DNA of 64,000 nucleotides from an uncultured Paracoccaceae bacterium (lineage in GTDB: Bacteria > Pseudomonadota > Alphaproteobacteria > Rhodobacterales > Rhodobacteraceae). The notes under the pieces were generated by a model that ran no database searches, had not been told where the DNA came from, and was given only the letters and a program-made list of their open reading frames with translations. Each line of letters starts with the position of its first letter. Position 1 is the stretch's first letter. A program made the translations under genes and the position numbers. Shown piece by piece: positions 27,733 through 35,958 of this stretch. Location of the stretch: contig CANMKB010000001.1 in the NCBI GenBank assembly GCA_947498415.1, positions 434,001 through 498,000 on the forward strand. Reading direction: 5' to 3'.

Positions 27733-29259
27733 TTAGGCGAACCACCAACGTTCAATCATACGGCTGTTGTCCAAGCCGTGGGTTTGCCCCACAGCGCCAT
27801 GCGCCAACTTATTTGAATAGACATCTATGGTGTTGGCAAATGCCGGGACGATCACAGTGCTGTCTTCGGCCAACCTATGCTGAAGCTCAGCGTACAACGA
27901 CCGGCGACGACTGGTATTCAACTCCGACCTTGCAGCTTCGGCGAGCTGTCGTAGTTCTGTTTTCTCAAGCTGCGGCAGAAAGCCCTCAGATAATGAATTC
28001 GATAATGTCCAATCTTCGGTCAGATGCCCGGACCGGGTATTTGCTGATATTGTTCTATTGGATGTGGGCTTCAGGTTTAGATGAATTCCTACTTCGGCCG
28101 CCGTTTTTCTGATCATAGATGCCGCCGCACTTAGCCCCGGAGCGCCCTGATCGACGACTTGCAGGTAAAAATGCGCTCGGTCTACCCCAGCGTCTTTCCA
28201 CAATGCTTTGGCCAGCGCTGGATCAAATTCAGGAACTGGAACCGAAGAAGCGAAATACTGGTGCGAGGGACCAATCGGCAAATCACGCCCAACGCGACCA
28301 TGCCCAAGAAGTGCGCCCCGAACAATCGTGTCACGATCAATCAGATGCTTTATCGCTTTGACCGCCAAAGCATCGCGAGAAGATGCGGCTTTAGTCGGTA
28401 ATTTAAACGCAAGATGTTGATGCCCAGCGATTTCAGACACACGCAAATGGTTTTGACTTTGCAGGTGTCCAACCGAAACAAAATCGACCCCATCAATGGC
28501 ATCTAGCTGCCCCTCCAACAGGAGTTTGTTTCGCGCACTTAACGCATCATAGGCATGCAGCTCCACTTCGGAAAACCACCCTTCGCGCCCATCTTTGTAA
28601 TGATGATCCAAGCGCTTAAGTCGGGCAATTTGACCGGGTACAAATTCTGCCACGCGGTACAGACCAGTCCCATTCCCCGTGATCATGGCCAATTCGGCCT
28701 GCTCAGCAGGGTAAATGCACAAGTGATGATCGGCTAGCAGAATAGGGAAATCAGCGTTAGGTGCGACTAGCTGAATTTCGACAGCGTCACGACCAAATAC
28801 CCGCATTTCATCAATCGAGGCGACAATCTGATATGCCGGGCTTGCGACGTTTGTATCAAGATGCAGCGCCAACGAGCCGATCACGTCTTCGGGGGTCAGC
28901 TTCTTGCCACTGTGAAAGGTCACACCATGGCGTAGTTTGAACCGCCATCGTTTGGCATCCGACGAGGCTTCCCAGCTTTCCGCAAGTTCACCAACCAGCT
29001 CACCGTTTGCGGCAATCTGCGTCAATGTATCAAACACAGCCCCATGTGCCGCGAGCTTCATGAATGGTGACTGATGTGTTCGACTATCCCAACTGTCAGT
29101 CGCCAACGCCCCAGACACCCCCAAACGCAGCGTACCGCCCGCCTTTGGAGCGGCTCGCAATGGCATACCGGACGCGGCCAAAAGACCCGCGGCTGCACCG
29201 GCGGTCAAAAGACGACGTCTGCCAATCAATTTAGTGCGTTCGTTCAAAGCGCCTCGCAA
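27733..29259 (-). CDS. Tat-exported ABC peptide/solute-binding protein (orphan)
   Basis: 508 residues, family SBP_bac_5. A twin-arginine signal is visible (GRRRLLTAGAAAGLLAASG, residues 13-31), followed by GGTLRLGVSGA. The binding-protein core shows LAESWEASSDAKRWRFKLRHG and GVTFHSGKKLTPEDVIGS, typical of dipeptide/oligopeptide-binding proteins. It would capture a peptide or small solute in the periplasm. No permease or ATPase gene is adjacent, so it must work with a transporter encoded elsewhere or act alone. It lies downstream of pip, a proline iminopeptidase, on the same strand; shared peptide use is possible but unproven. Confidence 0.9.
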   Translation of the reverse strand: MRGALNERTKLIGRRRLLTAGAAAGLLAASGMPLRAAPKAGGTLRLGVSGALATDSWDSRTHQSPFMKLAAHGAVFDTLTQIAANGELVGELAESWEASSDAKRWRFKLRHGVTFHSGKKLTPEDVIGSLALHLDTNVASPAYQIVASIDEMRVFGRDAVEIQLVAPNADFPILLADHHLCIYPAEQAELAMITGNGTGLYRVAEFVPGQIARLKRLDHHYKDGREGWFSEVELHAYDALSARNKLLLEGQLDAIDGVDFVSVGHLQSQNHLRVSEIAGHQHLAFKLPTKAASSRDALAVKAIKHLIDRDTIVRGALLGHGRVGRDLPIGPSHQYFASSVPVPEFDPALAKALWKDAGVDRAHFYLQVVDQGAPGLSAAASMIRKTAAEVGIHLNLKPTSNRTISANTRSGHLTEDWTLSNSLSEGFLPQLEKTELRQLAEAARSELNTSRRRSLYAELQHRLAEDSTVIVPAFANTIDVYSNKLAHGAVGQTHGLDNSRMIERWWFA

Positions 29260-29335
29260 GACAGATTACACATTCATAAACTTAACAAAGCGCGACTCGA
29301 CAAGGATTTCAATACAAACACTTAGGTAGTCGGCA

Positions 29336-30310
29336 CTAAGTGTCTCGGGCCAATTCATCCATAATGCGCACCAATGTTGCACTAATTCCGGGTTCAGAAA
29401 GCGCATGCCCTGCGTTTTGCACCAAGTGCAGCCGTGCGGCAGGCCACTTTTCCGCCAACTCATAGGCTGAACGCGGTGGGCAAATCATATCGTACCGGCC
29501 CTGAACGATCGCGCCAGGAATATGACGAATGCGATCCATCCGCTTTAGAATTTGACCATCTTCGTTCAAAAAACCCGCATTTCGGAAGTAGTGATTTTCC
29601 AACCGCGAAAAAGCCCGCGCATATTCTGCTGGGGCTTGCCCCGATGTTCCATCAGACGCGACAGAGGCCAATGCATTTTCCCAAGCCGCCCAGGCACGTG
29701 CGAATTTAACTTCCACGGTATAATCACCCGAGAACAACCGTTTGTAATACGCCTCGATCATGTCATGGCGTTCTTCTTCGGGGACAAGCGCTTGGAATTT
29801 GGCCCATGTATCTGGCCAGAACTGCCCAGCCCCCCCGCCGTAAAACCACTCGAGTTCGCGCTGCATCATCAAAAAGACGCCCCGCAATATGAGCGCCACA
29901 GGACGATCTGGATGCGCCTGCGCATAAATCAGTGAAAGTGTGGCCCCCCAGCTTCCGCCAAACACAATCCATTGCTCAATGCCCAGCGCTTCACGAATAC
30001 GCTCGATGTCGTCAACCAAATCCCAAGTGGTGTTATTGGCAATTTCGGCATGAGGCCGCGAGCGACCACAACCTCGCTGATCAAACAGGATCACACGATA
30101 TTTCGTAGGATCAAAATACCGGCGCATCGCAGGGCTACAGCCGCCTCCGGGCCCACCATGCAGAACAACAACAGGCATACCACTTGGATTTCCCGACTGT
30201 TCGACATAAATCGTATGTCCATCGCCCATATCCATGAGCCGCTGATCAAAGGCGTCGATCGGCGGGTATAAATATTGAACTGCGCGTTTTTGACCCGAAT
30301 GTTTGTCCAT
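29336..30310 (-). CDS. pip: Proline iminopeptidase
   Basis: 324 residues. Alpha/beta-hydrolase removing N-terminal proline from peptides. Signatures: [10 protein letters not shown] (oxyanion region), FDQRGCGRS, and the nucleophile elbow [20 protein letters not shown] supplies the Asp, and [10 protein letters not shown] the His. Start ATG 30310 (MDKHSGQKR) agrees with the family length; a longer frame to 30451 crosses the divergent ubiG start. The promoter region shared with ubiG is only about 50 bases. Confidence 0.95.
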   Translation of the reverse strand: MDKHSGQKRAVQYLYPPIDAFDQRLMDMGDGHTIYVEQSGNPSGMPVVVLHGGPGGGCSPAMRRYFDPTKYRVILFDQRGCGRSRPHAEIANNTTWDLVDDIERIREALGIEQWIVFGGSWGATLSLIYAQAHPDRPVALILRGVFLMMQRELEWFYGGGAGQFWPDTWAKFQALVPEEERHDMIEAYYKRLFSGDYTVEVKFARAWAAWENALASVASDGTSGQAPAEYARAFSRLENHYFRNAGFLNEDGQILKRMDRIRHIPGAIVQGRYDMICPPRSAYELAEKWPAARLHLVQNAGHALSEPGISATLVRIMDELARDT

Positions 30311-30316
30311 ATCCAA

Positions 30317-30326
30317 ACTATATAGT
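30317..30326. promoter_or_regulatory. Palindrome ACTATATAGT between pip and ubiG
   Basis: Perfect 10-base palindrome in the 49-base divergent intergenic region. It can serve as a -10 box in either direction or as a small operator. It is only six bases from the pip ATG, so if it drives pip that mRNA would be nearly leaderless. Function not established. Confidence 0.3.
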
Positions 30327-30359
30327 AATTCGCGCCCAAATGAGCACATGGAGATTAGA

Positions 30360-31106
30360 ATGCAACCCACGTTGAACACTGTCGACCCAGCAGAAGTCGC
30401 AAAGTTCGAGGCTATGGCCGCAGAATGGTGGGACCCGAAAGGAAAGTTCAAGCCTCTTCATATGCTTAACCCTTGCAGACTTGACTATATCACACAACAG
30501 ATTGCTGCCGAACACGACCGCGACCTTTCGTCTAGTCATCCCTTCAAAGGCATAACCATTCTAGATATCGGGTGTGGAGGCGGTCTGCTGTCAGAACCTA
30601 TGGCCCGTCTTGGCGCAACAGTGGTAGGTGCTGATGCCGCAGAGCGCAATATTCCGGTTGCCAAGGTGCACGCCGAACAATCCGGCTTGGATATCGACTA
30701 TCGCCACACCACTGCCGAGGCGATCGCAGAATCAGGTGAGCAGTTTGACGTTGTGATCAATATGGAAGTGGTCGAGCATGTTGCCGACCCTCAAGAATTC
30801 CTGACCGTGTGCCAGCAACTCGTCAAACCCGGTGGGCTCATGATTTGCTCAACGCTTAATCGCACAGCCAAAAGCTTTGGTGCTGCCATCATTGGTGCAG
30901 AATGGATCATGAGATGGCTGCCTAAAGGCACACATGAATGGCACAAGTTCATTACCCCGGATGAGCTGTTTTCTATGCTTGAAAAAGGTGGCCTCACCCC
31001 CGTCGACCGTAAAGGATTTGTTTTCAATCCATTGGGGTGGTGCTGGTCCATTTCTGAAAGCGATCTAAGCGTGAACTACGTCACGGCCAGCACCAAAGCG
31101 GCCTAG
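30360..31106 (+). CDS. ubiG: Ubiquinone biosynthesis O-methyltransferase UbiG
   Basis: 248 residues. Carries out both O-methylations of ubiquinone synthesis. SAM-binding motif I is [36 protein letters not shown] and [16 protein letters not shown] complete the class I methyltransferase core. The family N-terminus [20 protein letters not shown] is present. ATG 30360 is chosen because GGAG lies six bases upstream; ATG 30348 overlaps that site. Convergent with the 46-residue small gene, one base between stops. Confidence 0.97.
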   Translation: MQPTLNTVDPAEVAKFEAMAAEWWDPKGKFKPLHMLNPCRLDYITQQIAAEHDRDLSSSHPFKGITILDIGCGGGLLSEPMARLGATVVGADAAERNIPVAKVHAEQSGLDIDYRHTTAEAIAESGEQFDVVINMEVVEHVADPQEFLTVCQQLVKPGGLMICSTLNRTAKSFGAAIIGAEWIMRWLPKGTHEWHKFITPDELFSMLEKGGLTPVDRKGFVFNPLGWCWSISESDLSVNYVTASTKAA

Positions 31107-31107
31107 A

Positions 31108-31248
31108 TCACTTTTCACAAACGGCGTTGGTGGAATCCCAACGCCCGCCTTCTTCGGCGCAGGCATCAACAGCGGCTGCGTTGCGCACCCAAGGCACAGC
31201 GTAGACAAGCATGAATACAATAGCGACAACCACCGCCACAAGGTTCAT
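31108..31248 (-). CDS. 46-residue single-pass membrane peptide
   Basis: ATG 31248 to TGA at 31108. The N-terminus NLVAVVVAIVFMLVYAVPWV is one hydrophobic helix or uncleaved signal anchor. The remaining 26 residues (NAAAVDACAEEGGRWDSTNAVCEK) are polar with two Cys 13 residues apart around GGRWD, suggesting a small disulfide-closed loop outside the membrane. A good ribosome site (AGAGGA) lies four bases upstream. It follows the marR gene by 23 bases, so it probably belongs to the comF-grxC-nitrilase-marR transcript. A strong inverted repeat (31123-31130 with 31138-31145) falls inside the coding region. I recall similar short proteins in Rhodobacteraceae, with no known function. Confidence 0.7.
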   Translation of the reverse strand: MNLVAVVVAIVFMLVYAVPWVRNAAAVDACAEEGGRWDSTNAVCEK

Positions 31249-31271
31249 GTTTCCTCTGCGTTTGTTCGGCT

Positions 31272-31724
31272 TCAACCTTCATCCTCAAGCTTTACGCGAA
31301 GCTCGCGCAGGATCGGCAAAGCCGCACGAACGCGATGCTCGCCGATTTCGCCGACAACTTCAGACAGGATTGGCGCAATGCCAGCCAAGGCGGCATCACG
31401 TGCTTGGCGGCCCGCTGGGCTGATCGCAACCATCTTGCGCCGCGCATCATCCCAATCTGGGCGAATATGAACGTGACCTGCAGTTTCCAGCTTACCAAGA
31501 GTGTTGGTCATTGCACCACGTGTGACGTGAAACGCCTTTGCCAATTGTGCAGGGCTACGCTCCATGGATGAATGCGCCAAATGGTTCAAAACAGAGAAAT
31601 GCGACAGCTCCATCCCCTTGGGCAAAGCCTTGGTCAGGCGGCTACGCGCCAATTGGTCAGCCATCAATATTTCACTGAAAAGTGAAACGGCTAAAGCATT
31701 GGATTCATTTTGGGTCTGGGCCAT
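31272..31724 (-). CDS. MarR family transcriptional regulator
   Basis: 150 residues. Winged-helix regulator: helices LFSEILMADQLARSRL, then LSHFSVLNHLAHS, recognition helix region SPAQLAKAFHVTRGAMTNTLGKLETAG and the wing HIRPDWDDARRKMVAISPAGRQ. Typically binds a palindrome as a dimer and is released by small ligands or oxidants. I chose ATG 31724; ATG 31736 is possible, and both lie inside the end of the nitrilase gene, so translation is probably coupled. The target is unknown; the neighbouring grxC/nitrilase genes are candidates. Confidence 0.9.
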   Translation of the reverse strand: MAQTQNESNALAVSLFSEILMADQLARSRLTKALPKGMELSHFSVLNHLAHSSMERSPAQLAKAFHVTRGAMTNTLGKLETAGHVHIRPDWDDARRKMVAISPAGRQARDAALAGIAPILSEVVGEIGEHRVRAALPILRELRVKLEDEG

Positions 31725-32544
31725 AGAACTCTGCATCAAGGGTCAACGACGGAATGCGTCGACGTGCTTGTGCCACTTTATCCCGATCCAGTTCAATGTA
31801 AACAATTCCGGGTTTTTCCCCCGCATCCGCAACCACTTCGCCCCAGGGCGACACAACCAACGAATGCCCGTAAGTCGTACGCGCCTTACTTCGGCTTGAC
31901 GCATGAACACCGGTTTGCGCCGGTGCCAGAATCCAGCATCCTGTTTCAATGGCACGCGCCTGCAACAACGGCTGCCAATGCGCCTGTCCCGTCACAGGCG
32001 AAAACGCGGAAGGCACGGTGATGACTTCGGCCCCAGACTGCGCCAAACGTCGATACAGATGCGGAAACCGCACGTCGTAGCAAATCGTCAGACCGATATT
32101 TGCGAACGGTGTTTCTGCCACCATCGCCTGCCTACCAGGGCGATACCCCTTCGATTCGCGATAGGTTTCTTGCTCTGAAACATCCACATCAAACATGTGG
32201 ATTTTATCATATCGCGCAATGATCTCTCCGGTGGGAGAAATCAGAAACTGCCGGTTTGCAAAGCGCCCATCTGTGTCAGCCGTTTTTACAGCAATCGAAC
32301 CAAGCGTGAGCCAAATTCCATGCCGACTGGCGGCTTCGCGCAGGCCTGACAGGGTTGGATCTTGATCCTCAGACCTCAGCACGTCTATCTGATGTGTGCG
32401 GCTGGTGGACACACAGTTGCAGACTTCGGGGGTCAGTACATATCCAGCGCCTTCTGCGACGGCATCTGAAATCATCGCATTGATATGCGCCAAGTTCGCC
32501 TTGGGATCATCAGATGAGGTCAGTTGCAGAAGAGCTGTTTTCAT
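31705..32544 (-). CDS. Nitrilase-family amidohydrolase (Nit1-like)
   Basis: 279 residues. Carbon-nitrogen hydrolase with the catalytic triad visible: E40 (LTPEV), K114 (YDKIHMFDVDV), C155 (LTICYDVRFP). The YDKIHMFDVDV and YDVRFPHLYRRLA sequences match the Nit1/Nit2 branch, which hydrolyses deaminated glutathione. Placement next to glutaredoxin fits a glutathione-related housekeeping role (inference). Its ATG overlaps the grxC stop by one base; its 3' end overlaps marR. Confidence 0.9.
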   Translation of the reverse strand: MKTALLQLTSSDDPKANLAHINAMISDAVAEGAGYVLTPEVCNCVSTSRTHQIDVLRSEDQDPTLSGLREAASRHGIWLTLGSIAVKTADTDGRFANRQFLISPTGEIIARYDKIHMFDVDVSEQETYRESKGYRPGRQAMVAETPFANIGLTICYDVRFPHLYRRLAQSGAEVITVPSAFSPVTGQAHWQPLLQARAIETGCWILAPAQTGVHASSRSKARTTYGHSLVVSPWGEVVADAGEKPGIVYIELDRDKVAQARRRIPSLTLDAEFYGPDPK

Positions 32545-32801
32545 TAAGCGGCCAAAAGTTGGTTCAGTTTACCAGAACGTTCAAGCGCCATCATATCATC
32601 ACATCCACCGATGTGTTCCCCATCGATAAAGATTTGTGGGAATGTCCGACCACCATTACTGCGTTGAATCATTTCAGGTTTGCGATCTGGGTCTGCCCAG
32701 CAATCGATCTCAACAAAGGCGACGCCCTTGGTGTTCAAAAGGTTTTTAGCGGCAGCGCAAAACCCACATAACGGGCGCGTGTATATTTCTACGTTTTTCA
32801 T
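32544..32801 (-). CDS. grxC: Glutaredoxin 3
   Basis: 85 residues. Glutathione-dependent dithiol oxidoreductase. The active site is C12-G-F-C15 (the classical form is CPYC), with the TFPQIFIDGEHIGGCDD segment supplying the cis-Pro and glutathione-binding loop. Start ATG 32801 has an ACAGGACA ribosome site; the longer frame upstream is unlikely. Coupled to the nitrilase gene downstream, and follows comF. Confidence 0.95.
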   Translation of the reverse strand: MKNVEIYTRPLCGFCAAAKNLLNTKGVAFVEIDCWADPDRKPEMIQRSNGGRTFPQIFIDGEHIGGCDDMMALERSGKLNQLLAA

Positions 32802-32838
32802 GTCCGATGTCCTGTATCCTTGCCGTCTATTGCGGCAT

Positions 32839-33549
32839 TTAGGCACGCTTTGCAACGCGCGCTAGGGCAATGACATGGATATCACCAGCCTGTGACTTTT
32901 CACAGGCAGCCGTTGCCGCAGTAAAAGTCGCGCCGCTTGTTAAAACATCATCCACTAAAAGAATCGGGCGCCCGACCATCAAATTCACCCGTTTTGGGTT
33001 TGGCTGAATGGCGTCATTCAACGTCGCGAATCGTTCATCTCGGCTTTTGCCATCCAGTGACATTGTTGCCCGAGGCCGCACCAAAAGATCTGGGCAATAT
33101 TCAAGGTCCAGTGTCTTAGCCAACCTTTCCGCCAACAAAGCAGATTGGTTGTAACGGCGACGCACCATTCTGATCCAATGCAACGGAATCGGGGAAACCA
33201 GCATATTTGGGCGCACCAATGGCCGTGCCGTTCGGGTCATCCACTGTACGGCTGGGCGAACAACATCGTGTCGATCCGAGTGCTTTAGCTTCAATACCAG
33301 ATCACGTGCTTTGCCATGATACAGCATGGCGGCCCTGCCCTTTTGCCAGCGACGACCCGAAGCCAAACATTCATCACACTGTGCGATTTCATCTTCATCT
33401 CCACCTGGCAAAGGCAGCCCACATAAATCGCAAACACACCCAGCGATAAACGGGGCCTCTTTCCAACAAGCGCCACATAAGCCGAAATCCATTTCGACCA
33501 ATGCGCCACAAGACACACATTGAGGCGGATATAAAACCCGCAGTGCCAT
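32839..33549 (-). CDS. comF: ComF family phosphoribosyltransferase-like protein
   Basis: 236 residues. N-terminal double zinc ribbon: CVSCG, CGACW, CDLCG and CDEC pairs. The C-terminal PRTase-type domain carries the PRPP loop ILLVDDVLTSGATF. Also RRYNQSALLAERLA and PRATMSLDGKSRDERF, typical of ComF. In naturally competent bacteria ComF assists DNA uptake; in roseobacters its role is unproven. Start ATG 33549 (MALRVLYPPQCVSCG) is the family form; the frame continues 100 codons upstream across the divergent methyltransferase start and is not credible. Confidence 0.93.
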   Translation of the reverse strand: MALRVLYPPQCVSCGALVEMDFGLCGACWKEAPFIAGCVCDLCGLPLPGGDEDEIAQCDECLASGRRWQKGRAAMLYHGKARDLVLKLKHSDRHDVVRPAVQWMTRTARPLVRPNMLVSPIPLHWIRMVRRRYNQSALLAERLAKTLDLEYCPDLLVRPRATMSLDGKSRDERFATLNDAIQPNPKRVNLMVGRPILLVDDVLTSGATFTAATAACEKSQAGDIHVIALARVAKRA

Positions 33550-33585
33550 TTGAACTTGTTTCGCGATCAATCTATGGTCCGCCCT

Positions 33586-34404
33586 ATGCAAAACGCCCCT
33601 CTCCTGACCGATAGAACTGCCCTGTCCAAAATGCGCCAGCGCGCGGATTTGGCGAAAGGTATGTTCCTTCAGGAAGCCGCAGCTGATGACATCCAAGATC
33701 GTCTCAGTTTGGTTAATCGCTCGTTTACAGCACCGGTAATTATCTCTGCTTTCCCAGAAGTGTGGGAAGGCCGAATTGACGGGGCAATGATCGTGTCTGA
33801 CGAAGAGGTGCTCGACCTCACGCCGGGCCATCACGATCTGGTTATCCATGCGATGTGCCTACATTGGGCAAACGACCCAGTGGGCCAGCTCATCCAGTGC
33901 CGGCACGCGCTCAAGAGTGATGGGTTGCTCATCACATCCAGTTTTGGCGGTCAAACATTGCACGAACTTCGAGCCAGCTTGGCGCAGGCTGAAAGTGAAA
34001 TAACCGGTGGGCTTAGCCCACGCGTGTTGCCCATGGGGGAGATTCGAGATCTGGGTGCCCTGTTGCAGCGTGCAGGCTTTGCCCTGCCTGTTGCCGATAG
34101 TTTCCCAATGACAGTCAGCTATGAAACGGCTTGGCACTTGATGCGCGATCTAAGGATCATGGGCGAAGGCAATGCATTGGCGTCCCGACGTCGCAACGCC
34201 TCTCGCAAAGATGTTTTTTTAAGAGCCGCAGAGATTTATCAAGAAAGCTTTTCCACCGACGGTCGCATTACCGCAACGTTCGAAATCATTTCGATGACGG
34301 GATGGACGCCGGACGACAGCCAACCCAAACCGCTTCGCCCCGGATCAGCCGCTGCACGGCTTGCTGATGCGCTTGGCACCGAAGAAACCAAACTCAAAGA
34401 TTGA
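33586..34404 (+). CDS. NDUFAF5-like SAM-dependent methyltransferase-fold protein
   Basis: 272 residues. N-terminus LLTDRTALSKMRQRA and EAAADDIQDRLSLVNRSF recall the mitochondrial complex I assembly factor NDUFAF5 and its alphaproteobacterial homologues, with a BioC-like Rossmann core (LVIHAMCLHWANDPVGQL; LKSDGLLITSSFGG). NDUFAF5 hydroxylates an Arg in a complex I subunit, so a related role is possible. The glycine-rich SAM motif I is weak here, as in that family. I chose ATG 33586; ATG 33574 and TTG 33550 are alternatives with no clear ribosome site. Divergent from comF by 36 bases and followed by hemH. Confidence 0.8.
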   Translation: MQNAPLLTDRTALSKMRQRADLAKGMFLQEAAADDIQDRLSLVNRSFTAPVIISAFPEVWEGRIDGAMIVSDEEVLDLTPGHHDLVIHAMCLHWANDPVGQLIQCRHALKSDGLLITSSFGGQTLHELRASLAQAESEITGGLSPRVLPMGEIRDLGALLQRAGFALPVADSFPMTVSYETAWHLMRDLRIMGEGNALASRRRNASRKDVFLRAAEIYQESFSTDGRITATFEIISMTGWTPDDSQPKPLRPGSAAARLADALGTEETKLKD

Positions 34405-34456
34405 CGCTTGGCCTCGCCAAGCTATGTCTGTGAAAGCACAGAACTTAGGACCGGAT

Positions 34457-35518
34457 ATGCTGGACTCTAAATCAAACGGCGCACGCCCTGAACACGCGGC
34501 GGCAGACCACCCCAAAGTGGTTAGAGGAAAAACCGGCATTCTGCTGGCAAATTTGGGAACCCCCGACGACCATAGCTATTGGCCCATGCGTCGGTACCTA
34601 AACGAATTTTTGTCTGACAAGCGAGTCATCGACTACCCTGCGTGGAAGTGGCAGCCGCTACTTCAGTTGATCATCTTAACGAAACGCCCCTTCAGTTCTG
34701 GTGCGGCGTACAAATCAATTTGGAATCACGACAAGGGCGAAAGCCCGTTGATGACCATCACCAAAGATCAAACTGCCAAATTCGCCGAGACGATGACACA
34801 GTTGTACGGCGATGACGTCATGGTCGATTTCTGCATGCGGTATGGCAACCCGTCTACACAAAGTAAGGTAAGGGAAATGGTTGCCGCGGGATGCGAACGT
34901 ATTTTGTTCTTCCCGCTTTACCCGCAATACGCAGGCGCGACTTCGGCCACCGCGAATGATCAGTTCTTTCGTGCATTGATGAAGGAAACCTGGCAACCAG
35001 CCGCCCGCACGATCGAGCCGTATTTTGACCACCCTGCTTATATCGATGCACTCGCTGCGTCGGTTCAGCGTGGTTATGATGCTTTGACGGAAAAGCCAGA
35101 TATCCTTGTGGTCAGCTATCACGGGATGCCATTGCGCTATCTGATGCAGGGCGATCCATACCACTGCCAATGTCAGAAAACGACGCGACTTCTGAAAGAA
35201 AAACTGGGATGGGCTGACACAGATTTGGTCACAACTTTCCAATCTAAGTTTGGACCAGAAGAATGGTTACAGCCCTACACCGTCGAAGAAGTCGCGCGTC
35301 TTGCCGAGTCTGGGAAAAAGAACATCGCGGTCATCGCGCCAGCATTTTCTGCTGATTGCATTGAGACTCTTGAAGAGATCAATGAGGAAATCAAAGAAAG
35401 CTTCGAAGAGGCGGGGGGTGAGACCTTTACTTATATTCCGTGTTTGAACGATGAGGATGCGCATATTGATGCTCTGGTCAAAATCGCTCAGGAAAACATG
35501 CAGGGCTGGATCGGCTGA
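34457..35518 (+). CDS. hemH: Ferrochelatase
   Basis: 353 residues. Inserts Fe(II) into protoporphyrin IX in the last step of haem synthesis. The N-terminal GILLANLGTPD, FFPLYPQYAGATSATANDQF, the active-site His in VVSYHGMPLRY, CQCQKTTRLL, and the metal-site FSADCIETLEEI are all present. ATG 34457 has AGGA six bases upstream; earlier in-frame ATGs (34361, 34424) overlap or approach the preceding gene and lack a site. hemW, another haem-related gene, is near the right end of the window. Confidence 0.98.
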   Translation: MLDSKSNGARPEHAAADHPKVVRGKTGILLANLGTPDDHSYWPMRRYLNEFLSDKRVIDYPAWKWQPLLQLIILTKRPFSSGAAYKSIWNHDKGESPLMTITKDQTAKFAETMTQLYGDDVMVDFCMRYGNPSTQSKVREMVAAGCERILFFPLYPQYAGATSATANDQFFRALMKETWQPAARTIEPYFDHPAYIDALAASVQRGYDALTEKPDILVVSYHGMPLRYLMQGDPYHCQCQKTTRLLKEKLGWADTDLVTTFQSKFGPEEWLQPYTVEEVARLAESGKKNIAVIAPAFSADCIETLEEINEEIKESFEEAGGETFTYIPCLNDEDAHIDALVKIAQENMQGWIG

Positions 35519-35540
35519 TTCAAAGCAATCTGCAAACGAA

Positions 35541-35570
35541 AAAAGGATGCCGCATTTGCGACACCCTTTT
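35541..35570. terminator. Bidirectional terminator between hemH and the 60-residue gene
   Basis: Thirteen-base arms (35541-35553 and 35558-35570) around a four-base loop, flanked by A and T runs. On the minus strand both imperfect pairs are G-U, making it a good terminator for the gene at 35630-35812; on the plus strand it has two mismatches but also ends in T. Confidence 0.75.
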
Positions 35571-35629
35571 CTAACTTTTACCCAACCTAAAGTGGAAACG
35601 TAATCACGCAGCCACAATAGGAATTGGTA

Positions 35630-35812
35630 TTAGTCTGCAACCGCCGCTGCAACTACTGCGATCAGCAGCAGAGGAACGATGATACCTGCAGAAGAAGAAG
35701 AAGCTGCTTCTTCAACGATTACAGGTGCTTCGATTACTGGGTCCGCCATGGAACCAGCAAATGCGGTGGATGCTGCTGCAGTCAGAGCTGCTGCGAGAAC
35801 GAGTTTTTTCAT
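35630..35812 (-). CDS. 60-residue exported/membrane-anchored small protein
   Basis: ATG 35812 with a very strong ribosome site (GGAGGT four bases upstream). Residues 1-19 (ending AFA) are a signal peptide. The middle GSMADPVIEAPVIVEEAASSSSAG is acidic, and the last 17 residues (IIVPLLLIAVVAAAVAD) form a hydrophobic C-terminal helix. Layout: signal, short linker, C-terminal anchor. I recall similar peptides in Rhodobacterales, often beside hemH; function unknown. The strong ribosome site and dedicated terminator imply high expression. A longer upstream frame overlapping the L,D-transpeptidase has no such site. Confidence 0.8.
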   Translation of the reverse strand: MKKLVLAAALTAAASTAFAGSMADPVIEAPVIVEEAASSSSAGIIVPLLLIAVVAAAVAD

Positions 35813-35958
35813 AGTAACCTCCAAGAAAATTGCTTGCGCCGAACGATTGGCCGACGTCAAGCACCCAAGACTTACCTCGTAGTTCAGGTGTAAACAGTAA
35901 ACTGTTGGTTTTGCAAACCCATTCACCTGTTGAAAAAGCCGTGAACTACGTTTTGTCG

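Noticed and set aside
29319..29342. Inverted repeat CACTTAG/CTAAGTG overlapping the pip stop
   Set aside because: Stem of only seven pairs with a ten-base loop and no proper T run; not convincing as a terminator.
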